64,000 nt of DNA from Streptomyces sp. NBC_01446 (GTDB lineage: Bacteria; Actinomycetota; Actinomycetes; Streptomycetales; Streptomycetaceae). The stretch spans positions 558,001 through 622,000 of the forward strand of contig NZ_JAPEPO010000002.1 in the NCBI RefSeq assembly GCF_026340095.1, in the 5' to 3' direction. The notes beneath the pieces were generated by a model. The model had not been told where the DNA came from, made no database searches, and saw only the letters and a list, made by a program, of their open reading frames with translations. A program made the position numbers and the translations under genes. Below, in pieces: positions 27,244 to 38,100 of the stretch. Numbering within the stretch: the first letter of the stretch is position 1; every line of letters begins with the position of its first letter.

Positions 27244-28899
27244 GTGACAAACACGGGCCAGCTGTCGAGAAGGTCGCTGCTCGCCGCGGCGGGGTTCGCC
27301 GGACTCGCCGTACTCACCGGCTGCGGCAGCGGTGACGACGTCGGCGACAGCAAGGACCTGTCGAAGAAGCGGAACGGCGCCATGAAGAAGTACAACGCCG
27401 GCGAGCAGTTCAAGGCGACCAAGGCGCTGTCCTTCTCCGTCCTGCACAACAACAACCCGACGTACCCCAGGAAGCAGAGCTGGCTGTTCTGGAAGGAAGT
27501 CACCAAGCGCACCGGCATCACGCTGCAGCCCGTCGACGTCCCGCTGAGCGACTACGAGAAGAAGCGCAGCCTGCTGATCGGCTCGGGTGACGCCCCCTTC
27601 CTGATCCCCAAGACGTACCACCCCTCCGAGGTCGCGTTCGTGTCGTCGGGTGCGATCCTGCCGGTGAGCGAGTACGTGCACCTCATGCCCAACTTCCAGG
27701 ACAAGGTGAAGCGGTGGAAGCTGGAGCCCGAGCTGGACTCCATCCGCCAGTCCGACGGCAAGTACTACCTGCTGCCCGGGCTCCACGAGAAGCCCAAGTC
27801 CGGATACTCGCTGTCCTTCCGCACCGACATCCTCGAAAAGATCGGCGTGAGCCTGCCGACGACGTGGGACGAGGTGTACGACGTCCTCAAGGCGATCAAG
27901 GCGGAGTACCCCGACAGCTACCCGCTCTCCGACCGCTGGAGCACCAACACGGTCTTCCCGGCGGCCGCCCTGCTCAGCTATCTCGGGCAGGCGTACGGCG
28001 TCCGGGCCGGCTGGACGTACGAGAACATCACCTTCGACGCGAAGACGCAGAAGTTCGTCTTCACCGGGGCGACGGACGAGTTCCGGCAGGTCATCGAGTA
28101 TCTGCGCAAGCTGGTCGCCGAGAAGCTGATGGACCCCGAGAGCTTCACCCAGACCGACGACAACGCGGTGAAGAAGCTGCTGGCGGAGAAGTCCTTCGCG
28201 ATCAGCGCGAACCCGCAGGAGCTGGTGCAGAAGTACCGCTACAACCTGGAGCGGCAGGTCAAGGGCGCGAAGATCGAGATGATTCCGGTGCCGATCGGCC
28301 CGGCCGGTGAGATCGTGCTCGGCGGCATCCGTCTGGAGAACGGCCTCATGATCTCCAGCAAGGCGCTCAAGAGCGACAACTTCGTCGCGCTGATGCAGTT
28401 CACGGACTGGCTCTTCTACTCGGACGAGGGCCAGGCGTTCTGCAAGTGGGGCGTCGAGGGCGTCACGTACACGAAGTCCGGCGGCCAGTACAAGCTCAAG
28501 CCCGGCATCAGCCTCATGGGTTCCGACCCCAAGGCCCCCAAGGATCTGCAGAAGGACTACGGCTTCTTCAACGGCGTCTTCACCTACGGCGGCAGCTGGC
28601 AGCTGGTGTCCTCCACCTTCGGCCCGGACGAGAAGAAGTTCCAGGACGTGATGGCCAGGCGGAAGCAGACGCCGATCGCCCCGGCCCACCCGCTGCGGTC
28701 CGCGGAGCAGGAGCAGGCCTCGCTCTGGGAGACACCGCTCACGGACCACATGAACCAGAACACCCTCAAGTTCGCGCTCGGCAAGCGGCCGATGTCCGAG
28801 TGGGACGACTACGTCACCGAGCTCAAGGCCAAGAACATGCAGCAGCTCGTGGATCTGCACAACAAGGCCTACGAGCGGTACAAGAAGGACAACGGATGA
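27244..28899 (+). CDS. Extracellular oligosaccharide-binding lipoprotein, LplA type
   Basis: The 551-residue protein starts at GTG. The signal is RRSLLAAAGFAGLAVLTGCG with the lipobox Cys at about residue 24, so the mature protein is anchored outside the membrane. The sequence (KEVTKRTGITLQPVDVPLSD, FRTDILEKIGVSLPTTWDEV, QFTDWLFYSDEGQAFCKWGV) fits the large LplA/YtcQ group of family 1 solute-binding proteins of about 500 to 560 residues. It delivers sugars to the two permeases upstream. Its stop overlaps the start of the GH39 gene by ATGA. Confidence 0.9.
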   Translation: MTNTGQLSRRSLLAAAGFAGLAVLTGCGSGDDVGDSKDLSKKRNGAMKKYNAGEQFKATKALSFSVLHNNNPTYPRKQSWLFWKEVTKRTGITLQPVDVPLSDYEKKRSLLIGSGDAPFLIPKTYHPSEVAFVSSGAILPVSEYVHLMPNFQDKVKRWKLEPELDSIRQSDGKYYLLPGLHEKPKSGYSLSFRTDILEKIGVSLPTTWDEVYDVLKAIKAEYPDSYPLSDRWSTNTVFPAAALLSYLGQAYGVRAGWTYENITFDAKTQKFVFTGATDEFRQVIEYLRKLVAEKLMDPESFTQTDDNAVKKLLAEKSFAISANPQELVQKYRYNLERQVKGAKIEMIPVPIGPAGEIVLGGIRLENGLMISSKALKSDNFVALMQFTDWLFYSDEGQAFCKWGVEGVTYTKSGGQYKLKPGISLMGSDPKAPKDLQKDYGFFNGVFTYGGSWQLVSSTFGPDEKKFQDVMARRKQTPIAPAHPLRSAEQEQASLWETPLTDHMNQNTLKFALGKRPMSEWDDYVTELKAKNMQQLVDLHNKAYERYKKDNG

Positions 28900-30398
28900 T
28901 CCGCGTCCCGGCCGAGTCGCAGGGCGTCCTCTCCGAGGCGTGGCGGGCGTGCGTCGGCACGGGCCGCCTCGAACTCGCCCTGCGCCGCGACTACCAGGAC
29001 TCCCTCACGCTGCTCCAGAAGGACATCGGCTTCCGGCACATCCGCGGGCACGGACTGTTCAGTGACGGGATGGGCGTGTACCGGCCGTACGAGTGGCAGG
29101 GCGCCCGACAGGTGCATCATTCCTTCACCTACGTCGATCAGGTCGTCGACGCCTGTCTCGCACTCGGCATCCGCCCCTTCCTCGAACTCGGTTTCATGCC
29201 GGGCGAGTTGGCGTCCGGCGGGCAGACCGTCTTCTGGTGGCAGGGGAATGTGACACCGCCCTCCTCGCACCGGGAATGGGCGGACCTGGTGCGCGCGACA
29301 CTGACCCACCTCGTGGACCGTTACGGCCTGGAGGAGGTGCGCGACTGGCCCGTCGAGGTGTGGAACGAGCCGGATCTGCCGGACTTCTGGGAGGGCGCCG
29401 ACCAGGCGGCATACCACCGTCTTTACGAGGTGACGGCGCATGCGGTGAAGGACGTCGACGCCTCGCTCCAGGTCGGCGGGCCCGCCGTGTCGCCCGGCGC
29501 GGACGAGGGCTGGCTCGGGCGGTTCGCAGAGTTCGTGGAGCGGCGGGATCTGCCGGTCGACTTCGTGTCACGCCACGCGTACACCTCGGGGCCCGCGCAG
29601 CCGGTGCCCTTCGGGACGTACCAGGCGCTGGCCCCGGCCGAGCGCCTGCTGGAGCAGTTCGGGGCTCCGCGGCGCGAGCTGAAGGGCACATCGCTGGCAG
29701 ACCTTCCGGTCCACATCACGGAGTTCAACTCCTCCTACCGCCCGGACAACCCGGTCCACGACACGGCCTTTCACGCCGCGTACCTGGCCCCGGTCCTGGC
29801 GGCCGGCGGAGATCTGGTGGACTCCTTCTCGTACTGGACGTTCAGCGACATGTTCGAGGAGGTGGGGGTCCCGACGGCGTTGTTCCACGGCGGTTTCGGG
29901 CTCCTGACGCACCGCCAGGTCAAGAAGCCCACGTACCACCTGTACGCGTTCATGGCCCGCATGGGCCGTGATGTGCTGGCCCGCGGTGACGACCATCTCG
30001 TCGCCCGGCAACCCGACGGGCGGGTCACGGTGCTGGCGTGGGCGCCGCCCGGCACTGACCTGCACACCCTGCGGCTGTCCGTCCCGGTCGGCGACACCGA
30101 GCGCGGCGCGGTCTTCCTGCGTCGCTCCAGCGTCGACGAGGAGCGCGGCAACGCGTACACCGCGTGGCGCCGGATGGGCAGCCCGCGCTCACCACGCCCG
30201 CACCAGCTCGACATGCTGCACGACGCTGCGGAACCGGACAGGAGCCATCTCCGGTTGCCCATCGAGGAGTTCAGGGTGGACGTCGACCTCACACTCGAGC
30301 GGCACGAGGTGACGCTGGTCGAGCTCAGCCCCGTGATCGAGGAGTCTCCCGCCTGGTGGGACGAGGGCCGGATTCTCGGGGGCGGGGGTTCCGGATGA
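28896..30398 (+). CDS. GH39 beta-xylosidase
   Basis: The 500-residue protein starts at the ATG at 28896 overlapping the preceding stop. GH39 landmarks are LLQKDIGFRHIRGHGLFSDG, acid/base Glu in VEVWNEPDLPDFW (about 156), VDFVSRHAY, and nucleophile Glu in VHITEFNSSY (about 274), with FSYWTFSDMFEE and a C-terminal beta domain. No signal peptide is present, so it works in the cytoplasm, releasing xylose from imported xylo-oligosaccharides. It is translationally coupled to its neighbours on both sides. Confidence 0.9.
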   Translation: MIRVPAESQGVLSEAWRACVGTGRLELALRRDYQDSLTLLQKDIGFRHIRGHGLFSDGMGVYRPYEWQGARQVHHSFTYVDQVVDACLALGIRPFLELGFMPGELASGGQTVFWWQGNVTPPSSHREWADLVRATLTHLVDRYGLEEVRDWPVEVWNEPDLPDFWEGADQAAYHRLYEVTAHAVKDVDASLQVGGPAVSPGADEGWLGRFAEFVERRDLPVDFVSRHAYTSGPAQPVPFGTYQALAPAERLLEQFGAPRRELKGTSLADLPVHITEFNSSYRPDNPVHDTAFHAAYLAPVLAAGGDLVDSFSYWTFSDMFEEVGVPTALFHGGFGLLTHRQVKKPTYHLYAFMARMGRDVLARGDDHLVARQPDGRVTVLAWAPPGTDLHTLRLSVPVGDTERGAVFLRRSSVDEERGNAYTAWRRMGSPRSPRPHQLDMLHDAAEPDRSHLRLPIEEFRVDVDLTLERHEVTLVELSPVIEESPAWWDEGRILGGGGSG

Positions 30399-31111
30399 GC
30401 GCCGCACAGGCCGGCTCGCCCGGGGCGGCCCTGCCGCGCGCCTCCCGCGTCTTCGGTGACGGACCGCTGTCGCGGGCCTGCGCCCTCATCCACACGCTCC
30501 TGACCGTCGAGGGCCTGCTGCTGCTCACGCTGGCACCCAGCCTGCTCGGGCTCCTGTTCCTGGGTGCGGACGCGGCGAACCTGCCGCTGGCTGCGTTGTG
30601 CCTCACGCCGCTCGGCCCGGCCCTCTCCGCCGCCCTGTACGCCTTGCACCACCGCAGCCACGATCTGACGGAACTGCGTCCGGCCCGCACCTATCTGCGA
30701 GGGCTGCGCCTCAACTCCGCCGCCGCGTTGCGGATATGGGCTCCGCTGCTCGCCTGGCTGACCGTCATCGCGTACGGCCTCACCCACTTCGCCTCGACCG
30801 GACTCCCCGGCTGGTGGGCCGTGCTCCTCGGGGTCATCTGCGTGGGCGCGCTTCTCTGGGGCGCGCACGCGCTGGTGCTCACGTCCCTGTTCACGTTCAG
30901 GACCGTCGACACGGCGCGACTCGCCGGCTACTTCCTGCTGCGGCACGGCCGGGCGACACTCGGCGCGGCCAGTCTGCTCGTCCTCGCCACCGCGGGCACC
31001 TTGTGGCGGACCGAGGCGCTGCCTCTGCTGCTCGCTCCGGTGCTGCTCCTGTCGCTGCTGCACACCAGCCGTCCGATCATCACCGAGACCCAGGAGGACT
31101 ACACCGCATGA
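30395..31111 (+). CDS. DUF624 (YesL-like) membrane protein
   Basis: The 238-residue protein overlaps GH39 by ATGA and is itself overlapped by GH42. Five or six hydrophobic segments (TLLTVEGLLLLTLAPSLLGL, CLTPLGPALSAALYAL, LLAWLTVIAYGL, VLLGVICVGALLWGAHALV) and the LxPxGPAxxA-type loop are typical of DUF624/YesL. These proteins almost always accompany LplA/LplB/YtcP-type importers and polysaccharide-degrading enzymes; their exact role is not known. An accessory function for the transporter is a reasonable inference. Confidence 0.75.
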   Translation: MSAAQAGSPGAALPRASRVFGDGPLSRACALIHTLLTVEGLLLLTLAPSLLGLLFLGADAANLPLAALCLTPLGPALSAALYALHHRSHDLTELRPARTYLRGLRLNSAAALRIWAPLLAWLTVIAYGLTHFASTGLPGWWAVLLGVICVGALLWGAHALVLTSLFTFRTVDTARLAGYFLLRHGRATLGAASLLVLATAGTLWRTEALPLLLAPVLLLSLLHTSRPIITETQEDYTA

Positions 31112-33135
31112 ACGGCGTGCCCGCCACCACCGGCATCCCCTACGGCGGTGACTACAACCCCGAGCAGTGGCCCGAGGAGGTCTGGGACGCCGACCACCGC
31201 CTGTTCGGCAAAGCCGGGATCGACACGCTGACGGTGGGCGTGTTCGCATGGTCGCTGCTCCAACCCGCCCCGGACATCTACGATTTCACGGTCCTCGACC
31301 GGATCGTGGACCGAGCGGCCGCCGCGGGGCGCCGCATCGTCCTGGCCACCGGCACAGCCGCGCTGCCGCCCTGGCTCGCGAAGGCCCACCCGGAGGTGAA
31401 CCGAACCGACTTCGAGGGCCGTCGGCACGGTTACGGGCAGCGGCACAACTTCTGCCCGAGCTCACCTGTGTACCGCCGCCTGTCCACGACGCTGGCGGGA
31501 CGGATCGCCGAGCGGTACGCGGACCATCCGGCGCTGCTCGCCTGGCACATCAACAACGAGTACGGCGGTGCCTGTTACTGCGGTCTGTGCGCGGAGTCGT
31601 TCCGCGGCTGGCTGCGCGAGAAGTACGGCTCGCTGGACGCCCTGAACGACGCGTGGTGGACGACCTTCTGGTCGCACCGCTACACGGACTGGTCCGAGAT
31701 CGAGCCGCCCAGCGCGCTCACCGAGCACTGGCGCGGCCCGGACCACACCGCTTTCCAGGGCATCACGCTCGACTACCACCGGTTCACCACGGACGCGCTG
31801 CTCGCCTGCTTCGTCGCCGAGAAGGAGGCCGTGCGCGCCCACAGTGCGCACACCCCGGTGACCACCAACTTCATGGGGATGTACCGTCCGTTGGACTATC
31901 ACCGCTGGGCGCCGCATCTCGACTTCGCGTCGTGGGACAGCTATCCGCCGCTGGACGCGCCGCCGACCTGGCCGGCCCTCGCGCACGACCTGATGCGGGG
32001 CCTGAAGGGCGGCGTCCCGTTCTGGCTGATGGAGCAGACGCCGTCCACCACAGCCTGCCGCGACGTCAATCCGCTGCGCAGGCCCGGCGAGTTGCGGCTC
32101 GCGAGCTGGCAGGCGGTGGCGCACGGCGCGGACGCGGTCCTGTACTTCCAGATGCGGGCCTCGCGCGGGGCGTGCGAGAAGTACCACGGGGCGGTCATCG
32201 GCCACGCGGGCCGCGACGACACCCGCGTCTTCCGGGACGTGGCGGAACTGGGACAGGAGTTGGGCCGGGCGGGCGGGGTGACGCTGGGCGCCCGGACGCC
32301 GGCCCGGACCGCTCTGCTCTTCGACTGGGACAGCTGGTGGGCGCTGGAGATGTCGGACGGCCCGTCGCGGCTGGTGCGCTACCAGGATGTCGTGCACTCC
32401 TACTACCGGGCCGCGCGCACGGCGGGCGCGGACGTCGACGTCGTCCCCGTGACAGCGGACCTGTCTGCGTACGACGTGGTCCTCGCACCCCTGCTGCACC
32501 TGGTGAAGGGAGACCTGGCCGCACGTCTGGAGGCGGTGGCGGAGCGAGGCGGCACCGTAGTGACGACCTACCTGTCCGGGCGCGGCGACGAGCACGATCG
32601 CGCCTTCCTCACGGATGTGCCGGGCCCGCTCGGGCCGCTGATGGGTGTCCGGGTCGACGAGTGGGACTCCCGGGCTGCGGAGTGGACGAACCCGGTCGAC
32701 TTCGGCGGCCTGCGCTCACTGGCCCGGCTGGTCTTCGAGCTCGTCGTGCCTCAGGGCGCCGAGCCCGTCGCCACCTACACCACCGACTTCTACGCCGGAA
32801 CGCCCGCCGTCACCCGAAACTGTTTCGGGGAGCGCGGTGGCGAGGGCTGGTACGTGGCGACGCAGCTCGATGACGCGGGTACGGACCGGGTGGTGCGCCA
32901 GGTGCTGTCCCGGCACGGTCTCATCGGTCCGTACGCCGAGGTGGCCGGCGTGGAGACGGCGACCCGTGTCACTGCCGACGGGACACGCTTGTTGTTCCTT
33001 CTCAACCACGCTTCTGTGGAGGTGGAGTTGACGGTCCACGAGTCGGCGACGGATCTCCTGACGGGCAAGGGGTACGCGCCCGGCGAGCCCCTCGCGCTGG
33101 ACCCGCTGGGCGTGTGCGTACTGCGCCTCGCATGA
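31108..33135 (+). CDS. GH42 beta-galactosidase
   Basis: The 675-residue protein starts at the ATG at 31108 with CAGGAGG upstream. It opens with GIPYGGDYNPEQWPEEVW, has the acid/base Glu in LAWHINNEYGG (about 151), a metal-type CYCGLC cluster, the nucleophile Glu in FWLMEQTPS (about 309), then the trimerisation domain (GARTPARTALLFDWDSWW) and a C-terminal beta domain. It is cytoplasmic and removes beta-galactosyl (possibly alpha-L-arabinopyranosyl) residues. It is the last gene of the transporter operon and ends only four bases from the convergent GH67 stop. Confidence 0.9.
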   Translation: MNGVPATTGIPYGGDYNPEQWPEEVWDADHRLFGKAGIDTLTVGVFAWSLLQPAPDIYDFTVLDRIVDRAAAAGRRIVLATGTAALPPWLAKAHPEVNRTDFEGRRHGYGQRHNFCPSSPVYRRLSTTLAGRIAERYADHPALLAWHINNEYGGACYCGLCAESFRGWLREKYGSLDALNDAWWTTFWSHRYTDWSEIEPPSALTEHWRGPDHTAFQGITLDYHRFTTDALLACFVAEKEAVRAHSAHTPVTTNFMGMYRPLDYHRWAPHLDFASWDSYPPLDAPPTWPALAHDLMRGLKGGVPFWLMEQTPSTTACRDVNPLRRPGELRLASWQAVAHGADAVLYFQMRASRGACEKYHGAVIGHAGRDDTRVFRDVAELGQELGRAGGVTLGARTPARTALLFDWDSWWALEMSDGPSRLVRYQDVVHSYYRAARTAGADVDVVPVTADLSAYDVVLAPLLHLVKGDLAARLEAVAERGGTVVTTYLSGRGDEHDRAFLTDVPGPLGPLMGVRVDEWDSRAAEWTNPVDFGGLRSLARLVFELVVPQGAEPVATYTTDFYAGTPAVTRNCFGERGGEGWYVATQLDDAGTDRVVRQVLSRHGLIGPYAEVAGVETATRVTADGTRLLFLLNHASVEVELTVHESATDLLTGKGYAPGEPLALDPLGVCVLRLA

Positions 33136-33139
33136 GCCG

Positions 33140-35107
33140 TCAGTAGATTCGGCGCCCGCCCGCGTCCGGGATTCCGGACTTGCGCAGGAAGTAGCTGTTC
33201 ACGTGGTCGCGCCACTCGCGGGCGCTGCGCAGCTGCTCGTCGTACAGCTCGGCGACCCGGGCGTGCCGGGCGGGCGCCACCAGATCGGCCAGCGTCGCCC
33301 ACACTCGCTGTGCTGCCTGGGCCTCCTCGACGCCTTCGAAGTGGGTGTCGTAGATGTGCTGGATCACGGTCTTGCCGCTGTGCAGGACGTGCCCGTACGG
33401 GACGTGGTGGAAGAACAGGAGCAGCTCGTCGGGGCAGCTCTCGGGTGTCTCGTACGTCTGTGACCAGGGTTTGGCGTACTGGGCCGCGTACCCGGTGCCG
33501 GTGGCGCGGCTGCGGTCGACGCCGATGCCGTCGCGGTCGGCGAAGTGGTAGGTGCCCCAGGGGCTGTACTCGTACCCGTCGACGCTGGGCCCGTAGTGGT
33601 GTCCGGGCTGCACCATGAAGCCGACGCCGAGCGGCGCCGTGTACTTCTCGTACGTTTCCCAGGAGCCGCGCAGTACCGCACGGAGGCCGGAGCGCAGCCG
33701 CTCGGGGTCGGCGGTCTCCTCCGGGGTGAACGTCAACTCGGTCCACTCGTCGAGGAGTTGCTGCGGATCGGCGTCCGGCTGCCATGCCAGGCGGCCGAAC
33801 GCGTACAGGTTGAACTGGGCGAGCGGGTGCCCGGTCCAGTAGGGGTCGGCTCCGGCGTTCGAGACGGCCACCAGGCCGCCACCGTCCGCGAGTTGGCCGA
33901 CGGTGGTGCCGTCCTCGCCCTCGGGCCGGAAGCCGAGCACTTCGGACCACATCGGGGCGAGCGCGCACACGTGCCGTTGTTGCCCGGTGTACTCCTGGGT
34001 GGCCTGCAGCTCGACCGCGACCCGGGTGCGGGGCAGGGCGCCGATGACCGGCGAGACGGGTTCGCGGACCTGGAAGTCCATCGGTCCGTGCTTGACCTGG
34101 AGCACCGCGTTGTCCTTGAACTGGCCGTCGAGTGCGGCGAAGTGGTCGTAGGCGGCGCGCGCCCGGTCCGTGGTCCGGTCGCGCCAGTCCTGTAGGTGGT
34201 TGTAGACGAAGGCCCGCCAGTGGACGGTGCCGCCGTGCGGGGCGAGCGCGTCGGCGATCAGGTTCGCGCCGTCGGCGTGACTGCGCCCGTAGGCGAAGGG
34301 GCCCGGCTGTCCTTCGGAGTCGGCCTTGACGACGAAGCCGCCGAAGTCAGGAATGTGCGCGTACACGTGGTCGGCGGCAGTGCGCCACCAGTCCCGTACA
34401 CCGTCGTCGAGCGGGTCGGCGGTGTCGAGCGCGCCCAGGACGACGGGTGCGGCGAAGCTCACGGAGAGGTGGGTGCGGATGCCGTACTCCCCCAACTCTC
34501 CCGCGATGGCGGCCACTTCACCGATGCGGTCGGTGAGGAGCCGGGCCTCGCCCCCATGGACGTTGACGTTGTTGACGCAGACGGCGTTGATCCCGCAGGC
34601 CGCGAGGAGCCGTGCGTACGCGCGGACCCGGTCGCGGTCCGCGCGCGCCCGTCCGTCTTCCCAGAACAGCGAGCCGCCCGCGTAGCCGCGCTCGACCTGG
34701 CCCATCACGGGATGCACGTCGATGTTGTCCCAGTGGTTGAGCATGCGCCTGGAGAGGGCGGGGCGGTGGGTCTGCTCGGGGGCGTCGGTGAACGCGGCGG
34801 CGCCGAGGCGCACGACATGGAAGAAGCCGTACAGGAGGCCGGCCGGAGCGGCGGCCGTGACGGTGGTGCGCCCGCGGGACCTCGTCAGAGTGAAGCCCTC
34901 GGGGCCGGTGTCGGCATCGCCGTCGAGTCGGAACACGACGTCTCCGTTACCGTGCAGTGCGCCGACGTTGGCCTGGGCGTACGCGACTTCGGCGCGCAGT
35001 GTGTCGACGAGCGGGCCGTCGCCTTCGATCGTGACGCGCCGTGATCCGATGCCACGCAGCGCCTCGTCGGGCAGCCAGGCGTGGTCGATCCCGCTCGGGC
35101 CGGTCAT
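33140..35107 (-). CDS. GH67 alpha-glucuronidase
   Basis: The 655-residue protein starts at the ATG at 35107 overlapping the GH2 stop (ATGA). Landmarks of GH67 are LNHWDNIDVHPVMGQVERGY and SLFW, then AACGINAVCVNNVNV, VVKADSEGQPGPFAYGRSHA (about 260-279), MDFQVREPVSPV, ELQATQEYTGQQ and GVGFMVQPGHHYGPSVDGYE. The length is that of the family. GH67 enzymes cut methylglucuronic acid from the non-reducing end of short aldouronic acids made by GH10, and act inside the cell; no signal peptide is present. This ties the locus to glucuronoxylan. Confidence 0.95.
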   Translation of the reverse strand: MTGPSGIDHAWLPDEALRGIGSRRVTIEGDGPLVDTLRAEVAYAQANVGALHGNGDVVFRLDGDADTGPEGFTLTRSRGRTTVTAAAPAGLLYGFFHVVRLGAAAFTDAPEQTHRPALSRRMLNHWDNIDVHPVMGQVERGYAGGSLFWEDGRARADRDRVRAYARLLAACGINAVCVNNVNVHGGEARLLTDRIGEVAAIAGELGEYGIRTHLSVSFAAPVVLGALDTADPLDDGVRDWWRTAADHVYAHIPDFGGFVVKADSEGQPGPFAYGRSHADGANLIADALAPHGGTVHWRAFVYNHLQDWRDRTTDRARAAYDHFAALDGQFKDNAVLQVKHGPMDFQVREPVSPVIGALPRTRVAVELQATQEYTGQQRHVCALAPMWSEVLGFRPEGEDGTTVGQLADGGGLVAVSNAGADPYWTGHPLAQFNLYAFGRLAWQPDADPQQLLDEWTELTFTPEETADPERLRSGLRAVLRGSWETYEKYTAPLGVGFMVQPGHHYGPSVDGYEYSPWGTYHFADRDGIGVDRSRATGTGYAAQYAKPWSQTYETPESCPDELLLFFHHVPYGHVLHSGKTVIQHIYDTHFEGVEEAQAAQRVWATLADLVAPARHARVAELYDEQLRSAREWRDHVNSYFLRKSGIPDAGGRRIY

Positions 35108-38100
35108 GAGGCCGCCGCATCGAGCGCGACGATCCCGCACGCCCCGGCGGGTTCGCCCGGCCTGCGGCTGGTCAGGTCCAGGCGGAGACGGCTGCCGTGC
35201 ACCGCGTCGAAGGTGATGACGGTCGGCTCACCGGACGCCGCCGCCCAGTCGATGTCGGCGTCACGCACGGCGACATAGCGCTTGCCGTCCCAGACCGACA
35301 CGTCGACCGAGGCGGGCAGGGAGTGTTTCGCGTCGACCGTGAAAGAGACTTCGATCCGGCCGATCTCGCGTTCCTGGGCCCATGCCACGGACACCCAGTC
35401 GGTGGGCCGGGCGCCGTCGAAGGCGGGCAGCAGGGCGGTGGCCGCCTTCTGGAAGGAGTTGGACCACTGGGTCGCGGGGTCCCCGTCGAGGATCGCGGCG
35501 GGGAGAGTGCCGGTTGCGCCGGAGTAACTCGCGTCGGCGAGTGGGTACTTGGATGCTCCAGGACCGGGGTCGGGGGCGAAGGGTTCGGCGGGCGTGACGG
35601 GCCCGCCCGCCGGTCCCGCCACCCGCACGGAGACCTTCCCGGCGCGCAGCCCGTCGGCGGTGGCCGTGACGGTCAGCGCGCCCGGCGCGGTTCCCGCCCG
35701 CACCATGGCGAGCGCGAGGCCGTGGAAGGCGGTGCGTGTACTGGCCTGGTACCGCTCGGCGCTCTCCTGCCTCCCGTTGTCCAGACCGGCCAGCCCACCG
35801 CCCTTCACGGCGAATTCGAGGAGGTGCTCGGCGTCGGGGACGACCACGCCGCGCGTGTCGACGACCTCGGCCGTGACGAAGACCAGCGAACGCCCGTCGG
35901 CTGCGACAGACTCGCGGTCGGCGGTCAGTCGCACGCCGTGCGGCGTCCCTGCGGTGCGCAGCACATCCGTGGCCACGACTTTCCCGCCCGCGCGGGCGAC
36001 GGCCTTCAACTCGCCTGCCGCGTACGGAACCTTCCACGACAGATGCAGCTTGCCTGCGCTGCCGTTCGGCGACGTGTAACTGCCGGGGTAGGGACCGGAA
36101 GTGACCGTCTTGTCGTCATGCGTCGCTTCCGTGGTCTCCAGGTAGGCGCGCCCGTCGACGGTCTTCTTGGCGTCGAAGGAACGCACGCCCAGGGAACGGC
36201 CGTTGAGGAGGAGTTCGACCTCGGCGACGTTCGCGTACGCCCATACCTCCACCTCCTGGCCGGGCTTGTGCGTCGTCCAGTCCATGGGCAGCAGGTGCAC
36301 CATCGGCTCGTCGGTCCACTGGCTGCGGAAGAGGTGGTACATGTCCTTGGGGAACCCGGCCGTGTCGACCGCACCGAAGAACGACGCCTTCACCGGGAAC
36401 ACGTTGTACGGGGTCGGTTCGCCGATGTAGTCGATGCCGGACCACAGGAACTCGCCCGCGAAGAAGCGCCGGTCGCGGTCCTTCTTCAGGCCGTACTCGC
36501 CGCTCATCGTCCAGGAGGCGAGGTTGTTGTCGTACGACGAGGTGGCGCGCCGGCCCGGGGTGTGGTTCTCCCCGGTGTTGAGGTGCTCGGACTCCTGGTA
36601 CGCGCCACGGGTGGACGTCTCCGACGACGACTCGGACTCGAAGAGGAACAGGTGCGGGTAGCGGGCGTGCAGCGCGTCGACGGACGCGGCGGTGTTGTAG
36701 TTGAGGCCGAGGCCGTCCAGCTCGGCCAGGATCAGGTCCGCGGGCGACCCGGCGGCGGGCAGCGAGCGGTACTTGTCGGAGCCGATGACGACGGGCCGGG
36801 TCGTGTCGATGGCCTTGATGTCGGCGACGAGCCGCCGCGCCATCTCCACGCCTTCGGCGCGGGTCGAGTCGGGGATCTCGTTGCCGATCGACCACATCAG
36901 AACGGCGGGCGAGTTGCGGGCGGCGCGCACCATTTCGGCGATGTCGGCGTCACTGTGGGCGTCGAAGAACCGGCCGTAGTCGTAGAGGTTCTTTCCGGTG
37001 CGCCAGCAGTCGAAGGCCTCCACGAGCATGACGATGCCGAGGTCCTCGCAGGCCTCGATCACCTCGGGGGCGGGCGGGTTGTGGGACGTGCGCAGCGCGT
37101 TCACGCCCATGGACTTCATGATCGTCAGCTGGCGGCGCACGGCGTCGGGCTGGACGGCCGCGCCGAGCGCGCCGAGGTCGTGGTGGAGGTCGACGCCCTT
37201 GAGCTTGGCGTGGGTGCCGTTGAGCGAGAAGCCGTGGTCCGGGTCGAAGGTCGCGTGCCGCACGCCGAACCTTGTGCGGTAGGTGTCGACGGTGCGGCCG
37301 TCCACACGCAGGTCGGTGACGAGGGTGTAGCGGTGGCCCGGGGTGTCGATGGACCACAACTGCGGCTCACGGAGGGTCATTTGGCCGTGCGCCGTGGCCG
37401 GGTCGGAGCCGACGTCCTTCAGTACGGATTCGGTGCGGGCGACGCGGCGGCCCTTGGCGTCGCGGAGGGTGGAGACGACGGTCACGGCCGACGCGGTCGC
37501 ACCGGAGTCGTTGACGACGGCCGTGCGGACGTCGACCTTCGCGTATCCCTTGTCGAGGGTGGCGGCGAGGTCGGGCGTCGTCACGAAGGTGCCCCAGCGC
37601 TGGACGTGCACCGGTTCGGTGATCACGAGGCGGGCGCGGCGGTAGATGCCGCTGCCCGAGTACCAGCGGCTGCTGGGCAGCCGGTTGCGGACCTCGACCG
37701 CGAGGACGTTGCTGGTGGCGCCGTCGGCGTGCAGCAGGTCGGTGATGTCGTGGGCGAACCCGGTATAGCCGTAGGGGTGGTTGCCGACGAGATCGCCGTT
37801 GACGTAGACGTTCGCGTCCATGTAGACGCCGTCGAACTCGACGGAGATCCGCTTGCCCGCATAGGCGGCGGGGACGGTGAACTTCTTGCGGTACCAGCCG
37901 AGTCCGCCAGGCAGGAAGCCCGTGCCGCTGGTCGTGTTGTGTTCCGTCGTGGGGGTCTGCTCGATGCTCCAGTCGTGCGGAACGGCGACCATCCGCCAGT
38001 GCGCGTCGTCGAACCCGGGCTGCTCGGCGTCGGCGTAGGCTCCCGTCGGATCGGCGATGCCGTCAGGGCTGACGAGCGCGAACCGCCAGCCGTCGTCGAG

